Assembly (NCBI GenBank): GCA_030428785.1
Contig: JAUIEF010000012.1
Span: 1-59,503 of the forward strand
Source of the DNA: a bacterium
GTDB taxonomy: Bacteria > Planctomycetota > B15-G4
Length of the DNA stretch: 59,503 nt
Direction: 5' to 3'
The position numbers were made by a program, and so were the translations under genes. Positions 10,496 to 18,998 of the stretch are shown here, piece by piece. Positions within the stretch are counted from its first letter, which is position 1. Every line of letters starts with the position of its first letter. Under the pieces are notes generated by a model. That model was not told the origin of the DNA, made no database searches, and saw nothing but the letters and a program-made list of their open reading frames with translations.

Positions 10496-11983
10496 ATGAT
10501 CCCGCGCCTCCCGCTCCTCGCGTGCCTGCTCGCCGTGCTCGCGTCGTCGGCGGCCGCGCAGACGGCGGCGTACCTGCCCGCGGGACCGCCGACCTCCTAC
10601 GCCGGCCCGTCCGTGCCCGCGCCGCACGCCGCCCAGGTCTACCGGCTATTCCTGCCGACGGACCCGACGCCGCCGACCGGCTGGCCCGTGCTCGTCGACC
10701 TGGACCTCGCGGCGTTCACGCGCAGCGACCCGCTCGACGTCATCGCCCCGATCGACGGCCTGCTGCACGACGCGCTCGAGGCCGGCGTCGCCGTCGTCAC
10801 GGCGACCTGCACCGTCTCGCGCGGCGGCGCGACGGGCAACCCGGAGACGTACCCCGGCAACGGGCTCTTCGTGCCGCCGGAGGCCGGCGTGCCGCCCGGC
10901 TACTCCGGCGTCGTCGCGCCGTATCTCGACGCGCTGCGACCCATGCCGCAGAAGGACGTCGTCATGCTCGTGCAGCACCTGCGCTGGAACGCGGCGTCGC
11001 TCGGCATCGACCCGGACCGGCTCGTCGCGCACGGCACGAGCGCCGCGGCGATCGTGTGGATGTGGTGCGTGCTCGGCCCCGACCGCGGCGACCTGTGGCC
11101 GAACGCGCAGGGCCAGGAGACGATGCCGACGCGCGTCGCCGGCGCGCTGCTCGGCGGCGGCGTCACGTGGTGGCCGGCGCTCGCGCCGACGAAGCCGCCC
11201 GCGACCTTCGACGCGTGGCACTGGCCCGTCGCGACGGCGGGCGACTACGACACGCCCGCGGACGAGCTCGCCCAGGTCGACGGCGCGTGGCTCGACGCGG
11301 CGAGCCCGCTCGTCTTCGGGCTCGCGCCGGGCGTCGCGCCGCTCAACGCCGCGCTCCCGCTCTACCTCTACTACGGCGCGGACAACGACGGCACCGGCTA
11401 CGAGACGCAACCGTGGACGGGCGGCACGGAGACGGACCCGCACAGCGTGTGGTCGGGCTTCGCGTGGGAGCTCGTCATGCCGGGGACGGAGCTCGTGCTC
11501 GTGAACCCGGCGATCGCGAACGGCATCGAGGACGCCGTCGTGCCGGCGGGCATGACGGAGGCCGTCGCGTGCCACCGCCTCGACTGGCTGCTCGACGTGA
11601 CGGGCGTGCCGCACGTCGACCCGTGGAGCGACCTCGGCGGCGCGCTCGCGGGCGGGGGGCCGGCGCCGACGCTCGAGGGCTGCGGCACGCTCGCGCCGGG
11701 CAGCCCGATCAGCGTCACGGTCCGGGGCGGACCGTCTTTCGGGCAGGTCTATCTCGTCGCAGGCTTCGGCACGGTGAGCGTGCCGTTCTACGGCGGCACG
11801 CTCGTGCCCGCGCCCGACGTCATCCGGCTCTTCCCGCTCGACGTCGAGGGGCGGCTCGTGCTCGGGACGGCCTTCCCCGCGCTCCCGTCGGGCGCGACGC
11901 TCGCCTGGCAGGGCTGGTGCCCGGACGCCTCGGGCCCCGCCGGCTTCACGGCGACGCAGGGCCTGCTGTCCGTCGTGCCCTAG
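10496..11983 (+). CDS. Secreted alpha/beta-hydrolase-like protein with shared C-terminal domain
   Basis: A 495-residue protein with a signal peptide (cleavage near AAAQ, residue 22). The body resembles an alpha/beta hydrolase of the esterase or depolymerase sort: WPVLVDLDL strand and a nucleophile-elbow-like AHGTSAAAIVWMW. It is clearly related to the protein encoded at 33116-34783, sharing RLYLP-type start, MPQKDVVMLVQHLRW, AHGTSA and GVTWWP. The second elbow glycine is Ala here (GTSAA against GTSAG in the paralogue), so activity is uncertain. Residues 377-495 form a C-terminal beta-rich domain beginning WSDLGG and ending in VVP that recurs in three other secreted proteins here. No Shine-Dalgarno sequence is obvious. 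Confidence 0.75.
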   Translation: MIPRLPLLACLLAVLASSAAAQTAAYLPAGPPTSYAGPSVPAPHAAQVYRLFLPTDPTPPTGWPVLVDLDLAAFTRSDPLDVIAPIDGLLHDALEAGVAVVTATCTVSRGGATGNPETYPGNGLFVPPEAGVPPGYSGVVAPYLDALRPMPQKDVVMLVQHLRWNAASLGIDPDRLVAHGTSAAAIVWMWCVLGPDRGDLWPNAQGQETMPTRVAGALLGGGVTWWPALAPTKPPATFDAWHWPVATAGDYDTPADELAQVDGAWLDAASPLVFGLAPGVAPLNAALPLYLYYGADNDGTGYETQPWTGGTETDPHSVWSGFAWELVMPGTELVLVNPAIANGIEDAVVPAGMTEAVACHRLDWLLDVTGVPHVDPWSDLGGALAGGGPAPTLEGCGTLAPGSPISVTVRGGPSFGQVYLVAGFGTVSVPFYGGTLVPAPDVIRLFPLDVEGRLVLGTAFPALPSGATLAWQGWCPDASGPAGFTATQGLLSVVP

Positions 11984-11987
11984 GCCC

Positions 11988-12017
11988 GCGCCCCGGTTGC
12001 GCGCGCCCCGGTTGCGC
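11988..12017. repeat. Perfect tandem repeat of a 15-base unit, two copies
   Basis: GCGCCCCGGTTGCGC occurs at 11988-12002 and again at 12003-12017 without spacer. It lies 5 bases after the stop of the hydrolase gene and 15 bases before the TTGACG of the blaI-type promoter. It could be a regulator site or chance expansion. Confidence 0.7.
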
Positions 12018-12031
12018 CACGGGCCTCCCCC

Positions 12032-12072
12032 TTGACGGCCGGCGGCACCATCAGTCAGCCTGTCTGACTGAC
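12032..12072 (+). promoter_or_regulatory. Promoter and perfect BlaI-type operator
   Basis: A consensus -35 TTGACG lies at 12032-12037. A perfect 8-base inverted repeat, TCAGTCAG (12051-12058) and CTGACTGA (12064-12071) with a 5-base centre, ends one base before the ATG at 12073. With usual spacing, transcription would start near the ATG, so the mRNA would be leaderless and the operator would cover the -10 and start. There is no ribosome-binding site between operator and ATG. The obvious binder is the BlaI-type repressor encoded directly after it, giving autoregulation. The -10 sequence itself is poor. Confidence 0.75.
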
Positions 12073-12528
12073 ATGAGCGATCCCCGCAAAGCCGTCACCG
12101 ACACCGAGTTGCGCATCCTCGAGGAGCTGTGGGCCGGGGACGCGACGATCCGCAGCCTGTGCGACACGCTCTACCCGGACGGGGGGGCGGCCCAGTACGC
12201 CACGGTGCAGAAGCTCCTCGACCGGCTCGAGGAGAAGGGTTTCGTCCGGCGGGACCGCTCCGGCCGCGCGCACCGCTTCCTGGCCGTCGTCGACCGCGAC
12301 GCGTTCCTCGGTTCGCGCCTGGCCCAGCTCTCCGAGCGGCTCTGCGACGGGTCGTTCGTGCCGTTGCTCAGCCAGCTCGTGCGCGCCCGCGCGCTCGACG
12401 CCGAGGAGCGCGCCGAGCTCCGGAGGCTGCTCGAGGAGCTCCCCGACGGCGACCCGCCCGGCGCCGACGCCGTCGGCCCGCGCGGACCGGACGACGACGC
12501 CGCCCCCGACGACGGAGCCGACGCATGA
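12073..12528 (+). CDS. BlaI/MecI/CopY-family transcriptional repressor
   Basis: A 151-residue winged-helix regulator. Residues 8-85 (TDTELRILEELWAGDATIRSLCDTL and YATVQKLLDRLEEKGFVRRDRSGRAHRFLAVV) are the classic BlaI/MecI DNA-binding domain; residues 86-125 are the dimerisation helices; the last 25 residues are an acidic tail. Such repressors are cleaved after signalling by an M56 membrane protease, which is encoded next with a 4-base overlap. The palindrome touching its start codon suggests that it represses its own operon. The signal need not be a beta-lactam. Confidence 0.93.
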   Translation: MSDPRKAVTDTELRILEELWAGDATIRSLCDTLYPDGGAAQYATVQKLLDRLEEKGFVRRDRSGRAHRFLAVVDRDAFLGSRLAQLSERLCDGSFVPLLSQLVRARALDAEERAELRRLLEELPDGDPPGADAVGPRGPDDDAAPDDGADA

Positions 12529-13760
12529 GCCCCTGGGCGACGTACCCGATCGAGCAGTCGCTCGGCGCCGCGGCGCTCGCGCTGCTCGCGGCGCTCGTCG
12601 CGCGGCGCGGGACGTCGCCGCGCGTCGCGCGCGGGCTGTGGCTGCTCGTGCTCGTGAAGCTCGTGACGCCGCCGGTGTGGCGGCTCGCGGAGCCGACGGC
12701 CGACCTCGCCGCGACCGTGCTCGCGCACGCCGCGAGCCTGCACGACGACCCGCGGCGCGCGCTCGCCGCGCGGGGTGCGCTCGCCGACGCGCTCGTCGCG
12801 ACGTGGCTCGTCGGCTCGGCGCTCGTCGCGGCGAGCGCCGTCGCGGGCGCGTGGAGGTTCCGGCGGCTCGCGGCGCGCGGTCGTCCGGCGTCCGCCGCGC
12901 TCGTCGAGGAGGTCGCCGTGCTCGCACGCCGCGCGGGGCTCGCCGCGCCGCCGCGCACACGGCTCGTCGACGCGTGCCTGCCGCCGTGCGTCGCCGGTCC
13001 GTTCCGGCCGACGCTCGTGCTGCCGACGCCGCTCCTCGCGCGCCTCTCGCCGACGCAGCGTCGTCTCGTCCTGGGGCACGAGCTCATGCACCTCGCCGGC
13101 CGCGACCCGTGGGTGCGCCTGCTCGAGGGGGTCGTGCTCGTCGCGTGGTGGTGGAACCCGCTCGCGTGGATCGCGTCCGCGCAGCTGCGACGCTGGGAGG
13201 AGCGCGCGCGCGACGCGGCGCTGCTCGAGGCGTTCCCGCGCGGTCGCCGCCCGTACGCCGAGGCGCTCGTGGACACGCTCGACTTCCTCGCGGAAGGCGC
13301 GCGCGGCGTGCTCGGGGAGGCGCGCGACACCGGCACGTCCGACGCGCGCGGCGCGGCGGCGGCGCTCACGGGGCGCGGCGGGCGCCGTCGCGCGCGGTCG
13401 GAGGTCGGCGAGCGGCTCGTCGCGGTCGTGCGCGGGGAACCGCACCGCGGGTCGTGGACGGCCGGGCTGCTCGCGGCGGTCGTCGTCGCGCTGCTCGCCG
13501 GCCCGTCGCTCGGGGAGGACGGGCCGCGCACGGTCTTCGCCTCCGACGCCGCCGGCCCGTTCCAGCTCGTGTTCGACGGGGACCGCGTGCGCGGCGTCGC
13601 CGTCGGCGGGCGCGTGCTCGACGCGTCGCGCTGGCACCAGACACCCGCCGCGCTCGACGTGTTGGCCGCGGACGGCGCCCTCGAGTTCCGCATCGCGCTC
13701 CACGACGACCGCATCACCTGGGACGGTCGGCCGTCGTCCCGACCGGGAGACACCCCATGA
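12525..13760 (+). CDS. M56 (BlaR1-type) membrane metalloprotease, no penicillin-binding domain
   Basis: A 411-residue membrane protein with several transmembrane helices (about 8-27, 36-55, 88-112, 198-216, 310-328) and the zinc motif HELMH at residues 185-189, followed by EERARDAALL, the third-ligand region of M56 proteases. Members of this family cleave BlaI-type repressors on receiving a signal. In BlaR1 the C-terminus is a penicillin-binding sensor; here only about 80 residues follow the last helix and contain no SxxK-type sensor, so the input is something else. It overlaps both neighbours by 4 bases. Confidence 0.88.
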   Translation: MSPWATYPIEQSLGAAALALLAALVARRGTSPRVARGLWLLVLVKLVTPPVWRLAEPTADLAATVLAHAASLHDDPRRALAARGALADALVATWLVGSALVAASAVAGAWRFRRLAARGRPASAALVEEVAVLARRAGLAAPPRTRLVDACLPPCVAGPFRPTLVLPTPLLARLSPTQRRLVLGHELMHLAGRDPWVRLLEGVVLVAWWWNPLAWIASAQLRRWEERARDAALLEAFPRGRRPYAEALVDTLDFLAEGARGVLGEARDTGTSDARGAAAALTGRGGRRRARSEVGERLVAVVRGEPHRGSWTAGLLAAVVVALLAGPSLGEDGPRTVFASDAAGPFQLVFDGDRVRGVAVGGRVLDASRWHQTPAALDVLAADGALEFRIALHDDRITWDGRPSSRPGDTP

Positions 13761-15124
13761 CGCTGCCCGCCGCCTGCCTCGTCCTCGTCTCGCTCGTGCC
13801 GTGGCTCGCGACGCCCGCCGCGCGCCTCGCGTCGGTCGCGGACGGCATCGATCCGGACGCCGCCGCGCGCGCGTTCGCGGAAGCGCGGGCCGCCTCCGAG
13901 CGTGACGACGGTGCGCTGTGGGGCGAGGCGCTCTACGGCCGCATGCTCTTCGTGCACCCCGCCTCGTGGACGATGATCGCGAACCGGGCCGACCCGGACG
14001 GCGTGCTCGAGGAGGTCGCCGACGGCGTGTTCGCCGGGCCCATCGCCGACGGCATCGGCATCGCGAACACCGCGCAGGACTGGCAGGGCGTGTCGTGGAC
14101 CACGGTCATCTGGCCGCTGCCGGGCGCCGAGCGCGACCGCGTGCGGCTGCTCGTCCACGAGCTGGTCCACCGCGTCCAGCCGTCGTTCGGGACGTGCGCG
14201 TTCCCGGCGGCCGCGAACGTGCACCTCGACACGGGCGGGGGGCGCGCGTGGCTGCGGCTCGAGTGGCGCGCGCTCGCCGCGGCCCTGCGCGCGACGGACG
14301 CCGACGCGCGACGCGGCGCCGTCGCCGACGCGCTCGTGTTCCGCGCGGCGCGCCACGCCGTGTATCCCGACGCGCACGACGCGGAGGTCGCGCTCGAGAG
14401 CAACGAGGGGGTCTGCGAGTACACCGGCTACGTGCTCGCCGAGCCGGCGGACGTCCGCGCGGGCGCCGTCGCGGCGCGGCTCTCGGGGAGCGAGCGCGCC
14501 GACCGCCACGCGCGCTCCTTCGCGTACGTGAGCGGCCCGGCGTGCGGCGTGCTGCTCGACCTCGCGGACGCGGCGCGCGGCGGCGGCGCCTCCTGGCGCG
14601 ACGGCTTCGCCGGCACGGTCGACTTCGGCGCGCGGCTCGCCGCGGCGTACGACGTCACGCTGCCGGACGACCCGGTCGCCCGCGCGAAGCAGCGCCTCGC
14701 GGTGTACGACGGCGAGCAGGTGCTCCTCGAGGAGTCGGACCGGGAGCGCGCGCGACAGGCCCGGATCGCGCGCTACCGTGAGCGCTTCGTCGACGGGCCG
14801 GTGCTCGAGCTCTCCGCGACGCCGTCCGTGAGCTTCACCTTCGACCCCTACCGCGAGGAGAACGTCCCCGACCTCGGGCAGGTGTACGACACGATCACCG
14901 CCACCGACGCGTGGGGGCGGCTCGCGGTGTCGTCCGGCGGCGCGCTGCTCCTGCGGGACGGGGACGGACGCGTCTCGGCGTTCCGCGTGCCCGCGCCGGC
15001 GGACGCCGCCGCCTCGGCCGCGACGCTCCACGGCGACGGCTGGACGCTCGAGCTCGCGGACGGCTGGTCGCTCGCGCCCGGCGCGCGCGCGGGCGACGTC
15101 GCGGTGACCCGACGGGACGGCTGA
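13757..15124 (+). CDS. Exported HExxH metallopeptidase-like protein
   Basis: A 455-residue protein with a hydrophobic N-terminus (likely signal peptide, residues 1-22). HELVH lies at residues 134-138 and ESNEGVCEY puts glutamates at 217 and 221, the arrangement of a gluzincin zinc protease (HExxH plus downstream Glu). I cannot place it in a named family. The last 100 residues (STFDPYREENVPDLG-type onwards) look like a separate beta domain. It is co-transcribed with the repressor and M56 protease (4-base overlap), so it is probably the effector or a signal-producing member of the same system. Confidence 0.7.
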   Translation: MTLPAACLVLVSLVPWLATPAARLASVADGIDPDAAARAFAEARAASERDDGALWGEALYGRMLFVHPASWTMIANRADPDGVLEEVADGVFAGPIADGIGIANTAQDWQGVSWTTVIWPLPGAERDRVRLLVHELVHRVQPSFGTCAFPAAANVHLDTGGGRAWLRLEWRALAAALRATDADARRGAVADALVFRAARHAVYPDAHDAEVALESNEGVCEYTGYVLAEPADVRAGAVAARLSGSERADRHARSFAYVSGPACGVLLDLADAARGGGASWRDGFAGTVDFGARLAAAYDVTLPDDPVARAKQRLAVYDGEQVLLEESDRERARQARIARYRERFVDGPVLELSATPSVSFTFDPYREENVPDLGQVYDTITATDAWGRLAVSSGGALLLRDGDGRVSAFRVPAPADAAASAATLHGDGWTLELADGWSLAPGARAGDVAVTRRDG

Positions 15125-15130
15125 CCCCGC

Positions 15131-15159
15131 GCGACGGTGGCGCGCCGCGGTGCTACCCT
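15131..15159 (+). promoter_or_regulatory. Candidate promoter of the DUF427 gene
   Basis: GCGACG (15131-15136) and TACCCT (15154-15159) are separated by 17 bases, the standard spacing, and the ATG follows 27 bases later. The -35 shares only the GAC core with the consensus. Confidence 0.45.
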
Positions 15160-15186
15160 GCGCCTCCCCCCGCGGAGCCCGCGCCC

Positions 15187-15468
15187 ATGAAGGCCACCTG
15201 GAACGGTCGCACGATCGCCGAGAGCGACGACACGGTCGTCGTCGACGGCAACCACTACTTCCCGGCGGACGCCCTCGTCCGCGAGCACTTCGAGCCCAGC
15301 GACACGACGAGCGTGTGCGGCTGGAAGGGCACCGCGAGCTACTACCACGTCGTCGTCGACGGGCAGCGCAACGACGACGCGGCCTGGACCTACCCGGACA
15401 CGAAGGAGGCCGCGAAGTCCATCGAGGGACGCGTCGCGTTCTGGAAGGGCGTGACCGTCGCGCCCTGA
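15187..15468 (+). CDS. DUF427 domain protein
   Basis: A 93-residue single-domain protein with the features of DUF427: DGNHYFPADAL, VCGWKGTASYY and a WTYPDTKEAAKSI segment followed by VAFWKGV at the end. The family is small, widespread and of unknown biochemical function. The length is full. It has its own promoter-like element and is followed by a hairpin shared with the convergent gene. Confidence 0.88.
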   Translation: MKATWNGRTIAESDDTVVVDGNHYFPADALVREHFEPSDTTSVCGWKGTASYYHVVVDGQRNDDAAWTYPDTKEAAKSIEGRVAFWKGVTVAP

Positions 15469-15496
15469 TGCCCGGGCCCGGCACCGGGGCCCGGCA

Positions 15497-15526
15497 CCGG
15501 GGGGCGGGCGCGCGCCGGCCCCCCGG
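15497..15526. terminator. Hairpin between convergent genes
   Basis: CCGGGGGGC (15497-15505) pairs perfectly with GCCCCCCGG (15518-15526) around a self-complementary GC loop. It lies between two convergent genes and is preceded by a repeated CCCGGCACCGGGG unit (15477-15502). There is no T-tract, so Rho-independent termination is uncertain. Confidence 0.45.
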
Positions 15527-15535
15527 CGATCCGGC

Positions 15536-15775
15536 TCAGCCCTCGAGCGCGTCGAGGTCGGCGCCGTGGTTGATGTGGAACGTCTCGTCGCCGAGCCGCA
15601 GCGCCGGCACGGAGACGACGCCCGCCGCGCGCGCCTCGGCGATGCGGTCCCCGGCCTCGCCGAGGTGGACGATCTCCACGTCGAAGCGCTGCGGGTCGAG
15701 CGCGGCCACGACGGAACGCTCCGCGGTGACGCACACGGGACAACCGGCGTGGTAGTAGACGGCCTGGGTCTTCAC
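15536..15775 (-). CDS. Glutaredoxin-like thioredoxin-fold protein
   Basis: A 79-residue protein with a redox CPVC motif at residues 12-15 after a short beta strand, a VVSVPALRL segment that supplies the cis-proline of the thioredoxin fold, and a C-terminal helix. Size and layout are those of small glutaredoxin-like proteins. The start is GTG at 15775 with AGGAG a few bases upstream. It is divergent from an HxlR-family regulator, many of which respond to redox stress, so the two may form a small redox circuit (inference). Confidence 0.85.
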   Translation of the reverse strand: MKTQAVYYHAGCPVCVTAERSVVAALDPQRFDVEIVHLGEAGDRIAEARAAGVVSVPALRLGDETFHINHGADLDALEG

Positions 15776-15915
15776 GGGAGGACTCCTGTGGGGGAGGATG
15801 GGGTGCGCGTCGACGCCGCGTCGCGTCGACGTGCCGGGACGATCGCGCGCGCCGTCCGGCGCCGCAACTCCCGTACCGCGAAGTGCGTCCCTGACTTTCC
15901 GGTGAGTGACCCGCC

Positions 15916-16512
15916 GTGACGAACGCCGACGATCGCCCGCCCGTGAGCGAGATGCTGCGCTCCATCGTGGGCTGCAAGTGGTCGCTCCAGGTGCTCGCGT
16001 CGATCCGCGACGGACTCGACCGGCCCTCGGAGATCGAGCGCCGTTGCCCCGGCATCTCGACCAAGGTGCTCAACGAGCGGCTGCGCAAGCTCGTGCGCTT
16101 CGGTCTCGTGGAGCGCGTGGCGTACGACGAGATCCCGCCGCGCGTCGAGTACCCGCTGACGGCGTTCGGCCGACGCTTCCTCGGCCTGCTCGACGAGGTG
16201 GACGCGCTGCAGGACGAGCTCGAGGGCGGCGGCGAGGGCGCGACCTACGGGCAGCGGTTCGTCGACGAGCTCAAGCGGCTCGGCATGGGCTCCGTGCTCA
16301 CGGGGCGGCTGTCGTACAAGCAGATCCAGGAGCTCAAGCGGGCCGACCGCGAGGGCGTGGTCACCGCGCTGCGCGGCAGCGACTACGCGGTGCTGCAGCT
16401 CGTCCGCGACAACGGTCCCGAGGACGCCGCGAAGGAGCTCGCGCTGCGGGTCACCGCGGCCTCGCGCGACACCGCCCTCGCGATCGCCGTGTTCGGCATC
16501 GCGTTCTTCTGA
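15916..16512 (+). CDS. HxlR-family regulator with a C-terminal extension
   Basis: A 198-residue protein. Residues 8-100 are an HxlR winged helix (MLRSIVGCKWSLQVLASIRDGL, PGISTKVLNERLRKLVRFGLVER, VEYPLTAFGRRFL), with Cys20 at the position used for redox sensing in several relatives. HxlR proteins are usually 100-130 residues; here about 95 extra residues follow (LKRLGMGSVLTGRLSYKQI to the hydrophobic end AIAVFGIAFF), with no family I recognise. It is divergent from the glutaredoxin-like gene over a 140-base gap that should hold both promoters. Confidence 0.85.
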   Translation: MTNADDRPPVSEMLRSIVGCKWSLQVLASIRDGLDRPSEIERRCPGISTKVLNERLRKLVRFGLVERVAYDEIPPRVEYPLTAFGRRFLGLLDEVDALQDELEGGGEGATYGQRFVDELKRLGMGSVLTGRLSYKQIQELKRADREGVVTALRGSDYAVLQLVRDNGPEDAAKELALRVTAASRDTALAIAVFGIAFF

Positions 16513-16628
16513 GACGGCGGCGGCTCTCCCGAGCCCGGGGGAGTTTGTCCGCACGGTGCCGCGTTTGCGCTGATCGGATCGAGGTCGCGACAGCGATCAC
16601 GTCCGATCCCCGGAGCTGGAGGAGCGCC

Positions 16629-18155
16629 ATGGGCCGTCGTGTCCCGAGCCGTGTCCGCGCGTACGTCGCGTGTCTGTGCCTTGTCGTGTCGGCGGCGTCG
16701 GATGCCGCCGCGCAGAGCGAGCGCAACTGGCACGTCCTGAGCAACGGCATGGACGCCATGTACATCGGCCTCGGCGCGGGCGGCGACCAGGAGCCCGGTC
16801 GCGACGGCATCGGCACCTGGATCGACGGCAACGACCTGCGCGGCAACTCCAAGACGGCGCTCGGGAACTTCGGCTACAAGCAGGCGTCGTTCTTCGAGTC
16901 GGTGTGCGTCATGGGCGGCGGTCCGCTGGAGATCGACTTCCCCGCGCTGCTCTGGGTCGAGTTCACCGGGCGCAACAACAACGATCAGGACGTGTTCGTC
17001 CGGCCGTCTTGCGCCGTGGGCGGTCTCCCGATCGGCGCGGATCCGGTCACCGGCGTGCTGCCGTACAGCGTGCCGCCCGGTGCGTCGGTGAACTTCATGA
17101 TCGGGACGGCCGTCGTGCCGTGCAACCCGATCGGCGCGGACTTCCTCCTGCCGAACAACGGCCTCGTGCCGGCGAGCCTGGGCGGCAACGCGGAGGTCAT
17201 CGCGGCGGCCTGCGCGACGCTCGCGATCCCGTCCGCGGACGAGTGCTGGATCGTCGAGTTCACGTGGCTGCCGTCGGTCGTGACGTCCAAGGACCACGTC
17301 GACGGCTGGTGGCACTGGGCGACGACGTCGGGCAACGGCAACCAGTACTGGGCGATGTCCACCGACGAGCTCAACACGTACACGAGCAACACCGTGGCGA
17401 CGGACGCCGACATCACGCAGCTCCAGACCTTCTTCTCCAACATGGAGTACGACTTCTACGCCACGTCGACCGAGCCGGTCATCCACGAGGTGCTCGCGCC
17501 CGTCGGCGCGAACGCGTCGGGTGTGTACTACTCGACGCCGTCGTTCGGGCCGATGGGTCCGGGCAACCCCAACGGCGGCGGCGACATCGGTCGCCACGGC
17601 GGCGTGTCGCTCACGGGCGCGGGCGGCACGCTCGGCTCGAGCGGGCTCCCGAACCAGACGCCCGGCTCCGCCGTGCCGACGATCGGCTTCATGCTGTGGG
17701 ACAACGCGCCCGTGGGCGGCAGCCCGGGTGGGATCCACGTCGTGTGGGTCCAGATCGACTGGGGCGGCGTGCTCGGGCTCCCGCCCACGTCCGGCCTGCT
17801 CGTGGACATCCCCGCCGGCCCGCCGTCGCAGCGGCTGCCCATCAGCTGCTACACCCCCGTGATCTGGCCGCAGGTCATCACGCTCACGTTCCTCCCGACC
17901 TTCCTCATCGACTCGTCGGTCGCCAAGCCGGACCTCGACCCGACGGGTGAGCCTCCGGGGTCCTACGGCATCGACGGCTACTGGGGCGCGTCGGTCCAGC
18001 TGCCCATCTCGAGCCTCGACCCGGTGTGCGCCATCGGGTTGCCGCTCGCCATCGACTACGGCGCGACGGGCGTGAAGCCGGACCTCTCCGACCTCGAGTT
18101 CGATCCCACGAAGGCCACGATCTCCGTGAGCGGCTCGGTGGTCATCCTCGACTGA
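16629..18155 (+). CDS. Secreted protein of unknown function
   Basis: A 508-residue protein with a signal peptide (cleavage near AAAQS, residue 29). The mature part is rich in Gly, Pro, Asn and aromatic residues, with predicted beta structure and several Cys. It opens with NWHVLSNGMDAMYIGLG. I recognise no domain. The start is supported by GGAGGAG just upstream. It ends 24 bases before a convergent gene. It lacks the WxDLGG C-terminal domain found in other secreted proteins here. Confidence 0.8.
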   Translation: MGRRVPSRVRAYVACLCLVVSAASDAAAQSERNWHVLSNGMDAMYIGLGAGGDQEPGRDGIGTWIDGNDLRGNSKTALGNFGYKQASFFESVCVMGGGPLEIDFPALLWVEFTGRNNNDQDVFVRPSCAVGGLPIGADPVTGVLPYSVPPGASVNFMIGTAVVPCNPIGADFLLPNNGLVPASLGGNAEVIAAACATLAIPSADECWIVEFTWLPSVVTSKDHVDGWWHWATTSGNGNQYWAMSTDELNTYTSNTVATDADITQLQTFFSNMEYDFYATSTEPVIHEVLAPVGANASGVYYSTPSFGPMGPGNPNGGGDIGRHGGVSLTGAGGTLGSSGLPNQTPGSAVPTIGFMLWDNAPVGGSPGGIHVVWVQIDWGGVLGLPPTSGLLVDIPAGPPSQRLPISCYTPVIWPQVITLTFLPTFLIDSSVAKPDLDPTGEPPGSYGIDGYWGASVQLPISSLDPVCAIGLPLAIDYGATGVKPDLSDLEFDPTKATISVSGSVVILD

Positions 18156-18179
18156 GCGGCGCCCGGACGACCGCCGCCG

Positions 18180-18998
18180 TCAGCCGCCGGCCTCGCGCAG
18201 CGCCTCGACGACGAGGTCGTAGCGGCGCCGGTGCGCGGGCGGCTGCGTCGCGTCGTGCGCGGCGACCGCCTCGGCGCAGGCCTCGGCGAGTTCGCGCGGC
18301 GTGCGTCCCCGCGCGTCGCGCCTGCACGGGTCGGCGCCCGCCTCGAGGAGCATGCGCACGAAGGCGCTCGCGTCGCAGGTGTACCGGAGCTGCACGGCCA
18401 TGAGCAGCGGGGTCGTGCCGCGGGCGTCCGCGCCGTCCGGGTCGGCGCCCGCGTCGAGGAGCACGCGGCCCACGGCGACGTGCCCGACCGCGGCCGCGCA
18501 CAGGATCTCGAAGTCGTCGTGGCGCGCGCCGCGCGCGAGCAGGAGACGCGCCATGTCCGCGCGGTCCCCGTAGGACGCCCAGCCGAGCGGCGAGAGGCCC
18601 GTGCTCCGGTCGTCGACGAGCGCCGGGTCGTCGTCGAGCAGCGCGCGCACGACGTCCTGCCGGTCGCGGATGGCCGCCGAGCAGACGTCGAAGGTCGCGC
18701 CGCGCTCGAGCAGCCGGTCGCCGAGGTCGTCGCGGCCGAACTCGCACGCGTCGTGGAGCGGCGTGCGGCCGTCGCCGTTGCGCGCCTCGGCGTCGGCGCC
18801 CGCGTCGAGCAGGAGGTCGAGCACGCCGAGGTGCCCGTGCGCCACCGCGTGGTGGAGCGCCGTGTGACCCGCGACGCCGCCGGGCGCCCCCGCCTCGTCG
18901 GCGACGGCGCGTGCGAGCGCGGGCTCGTCGCGCAGGGCGGCCGCGACGCCGTCGGTGTCGCCGGCCTCGACGCGGTCGAAGAACGTGCGGGTGTCCAC
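18180..18998 (-). CDS. Ankyrin-repeat protein
   Basis: A 272-residue cytoplasmic protein made of ankyrin repeats; at least five are visible (for example AGHTALHHAVAHGHLGVLDL, DGRTPLHDACEFGRDDLGDR, TGLSPLGWASYGDRADMARL, RGTTPLLMAVQLRYTCDASA). Ankyrin arrays bind other proteins; no catalytic domain is attached. I chose the GTG at 18998 because a TACGCT -10-like element lies 7 bases upstream (19006-19011), suggesting a leaderless message; an in-frame start 33 bases further up is possible. Confidence 0.85.
   Translation of the reverse strand: MDTRTFFDRVEAGDTDGVAAALRDEPALARAVADEAGAPGGVAGHTALHHAVAHGHLGVLDLLLDAGADAEARNGDGRTPLHDACEFGRDDLGDRLLERGATFDVCSAAIRDRQDVVRALLDDDPALVDDRSTGLSPLGWASYGDRADMARLLLARGARHDDFEILCAAAVGHVAVGRVLLDAGADPDGADARGTTPLLMAVQLRYTCDASAFVRMLLEAGADPCRRDARGRTPRELAEACAEAVAAHDATQPPAHRRRYDLVVEALREAGG

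Noticed and set aside
12525..13760. Beta-lactam resistance locus
   Set aside because: There is no beta-lactamase or penicillin-binding gene and the M56 protein lacks the penicillin-sensing domain, so a bla or mec function is not supported.
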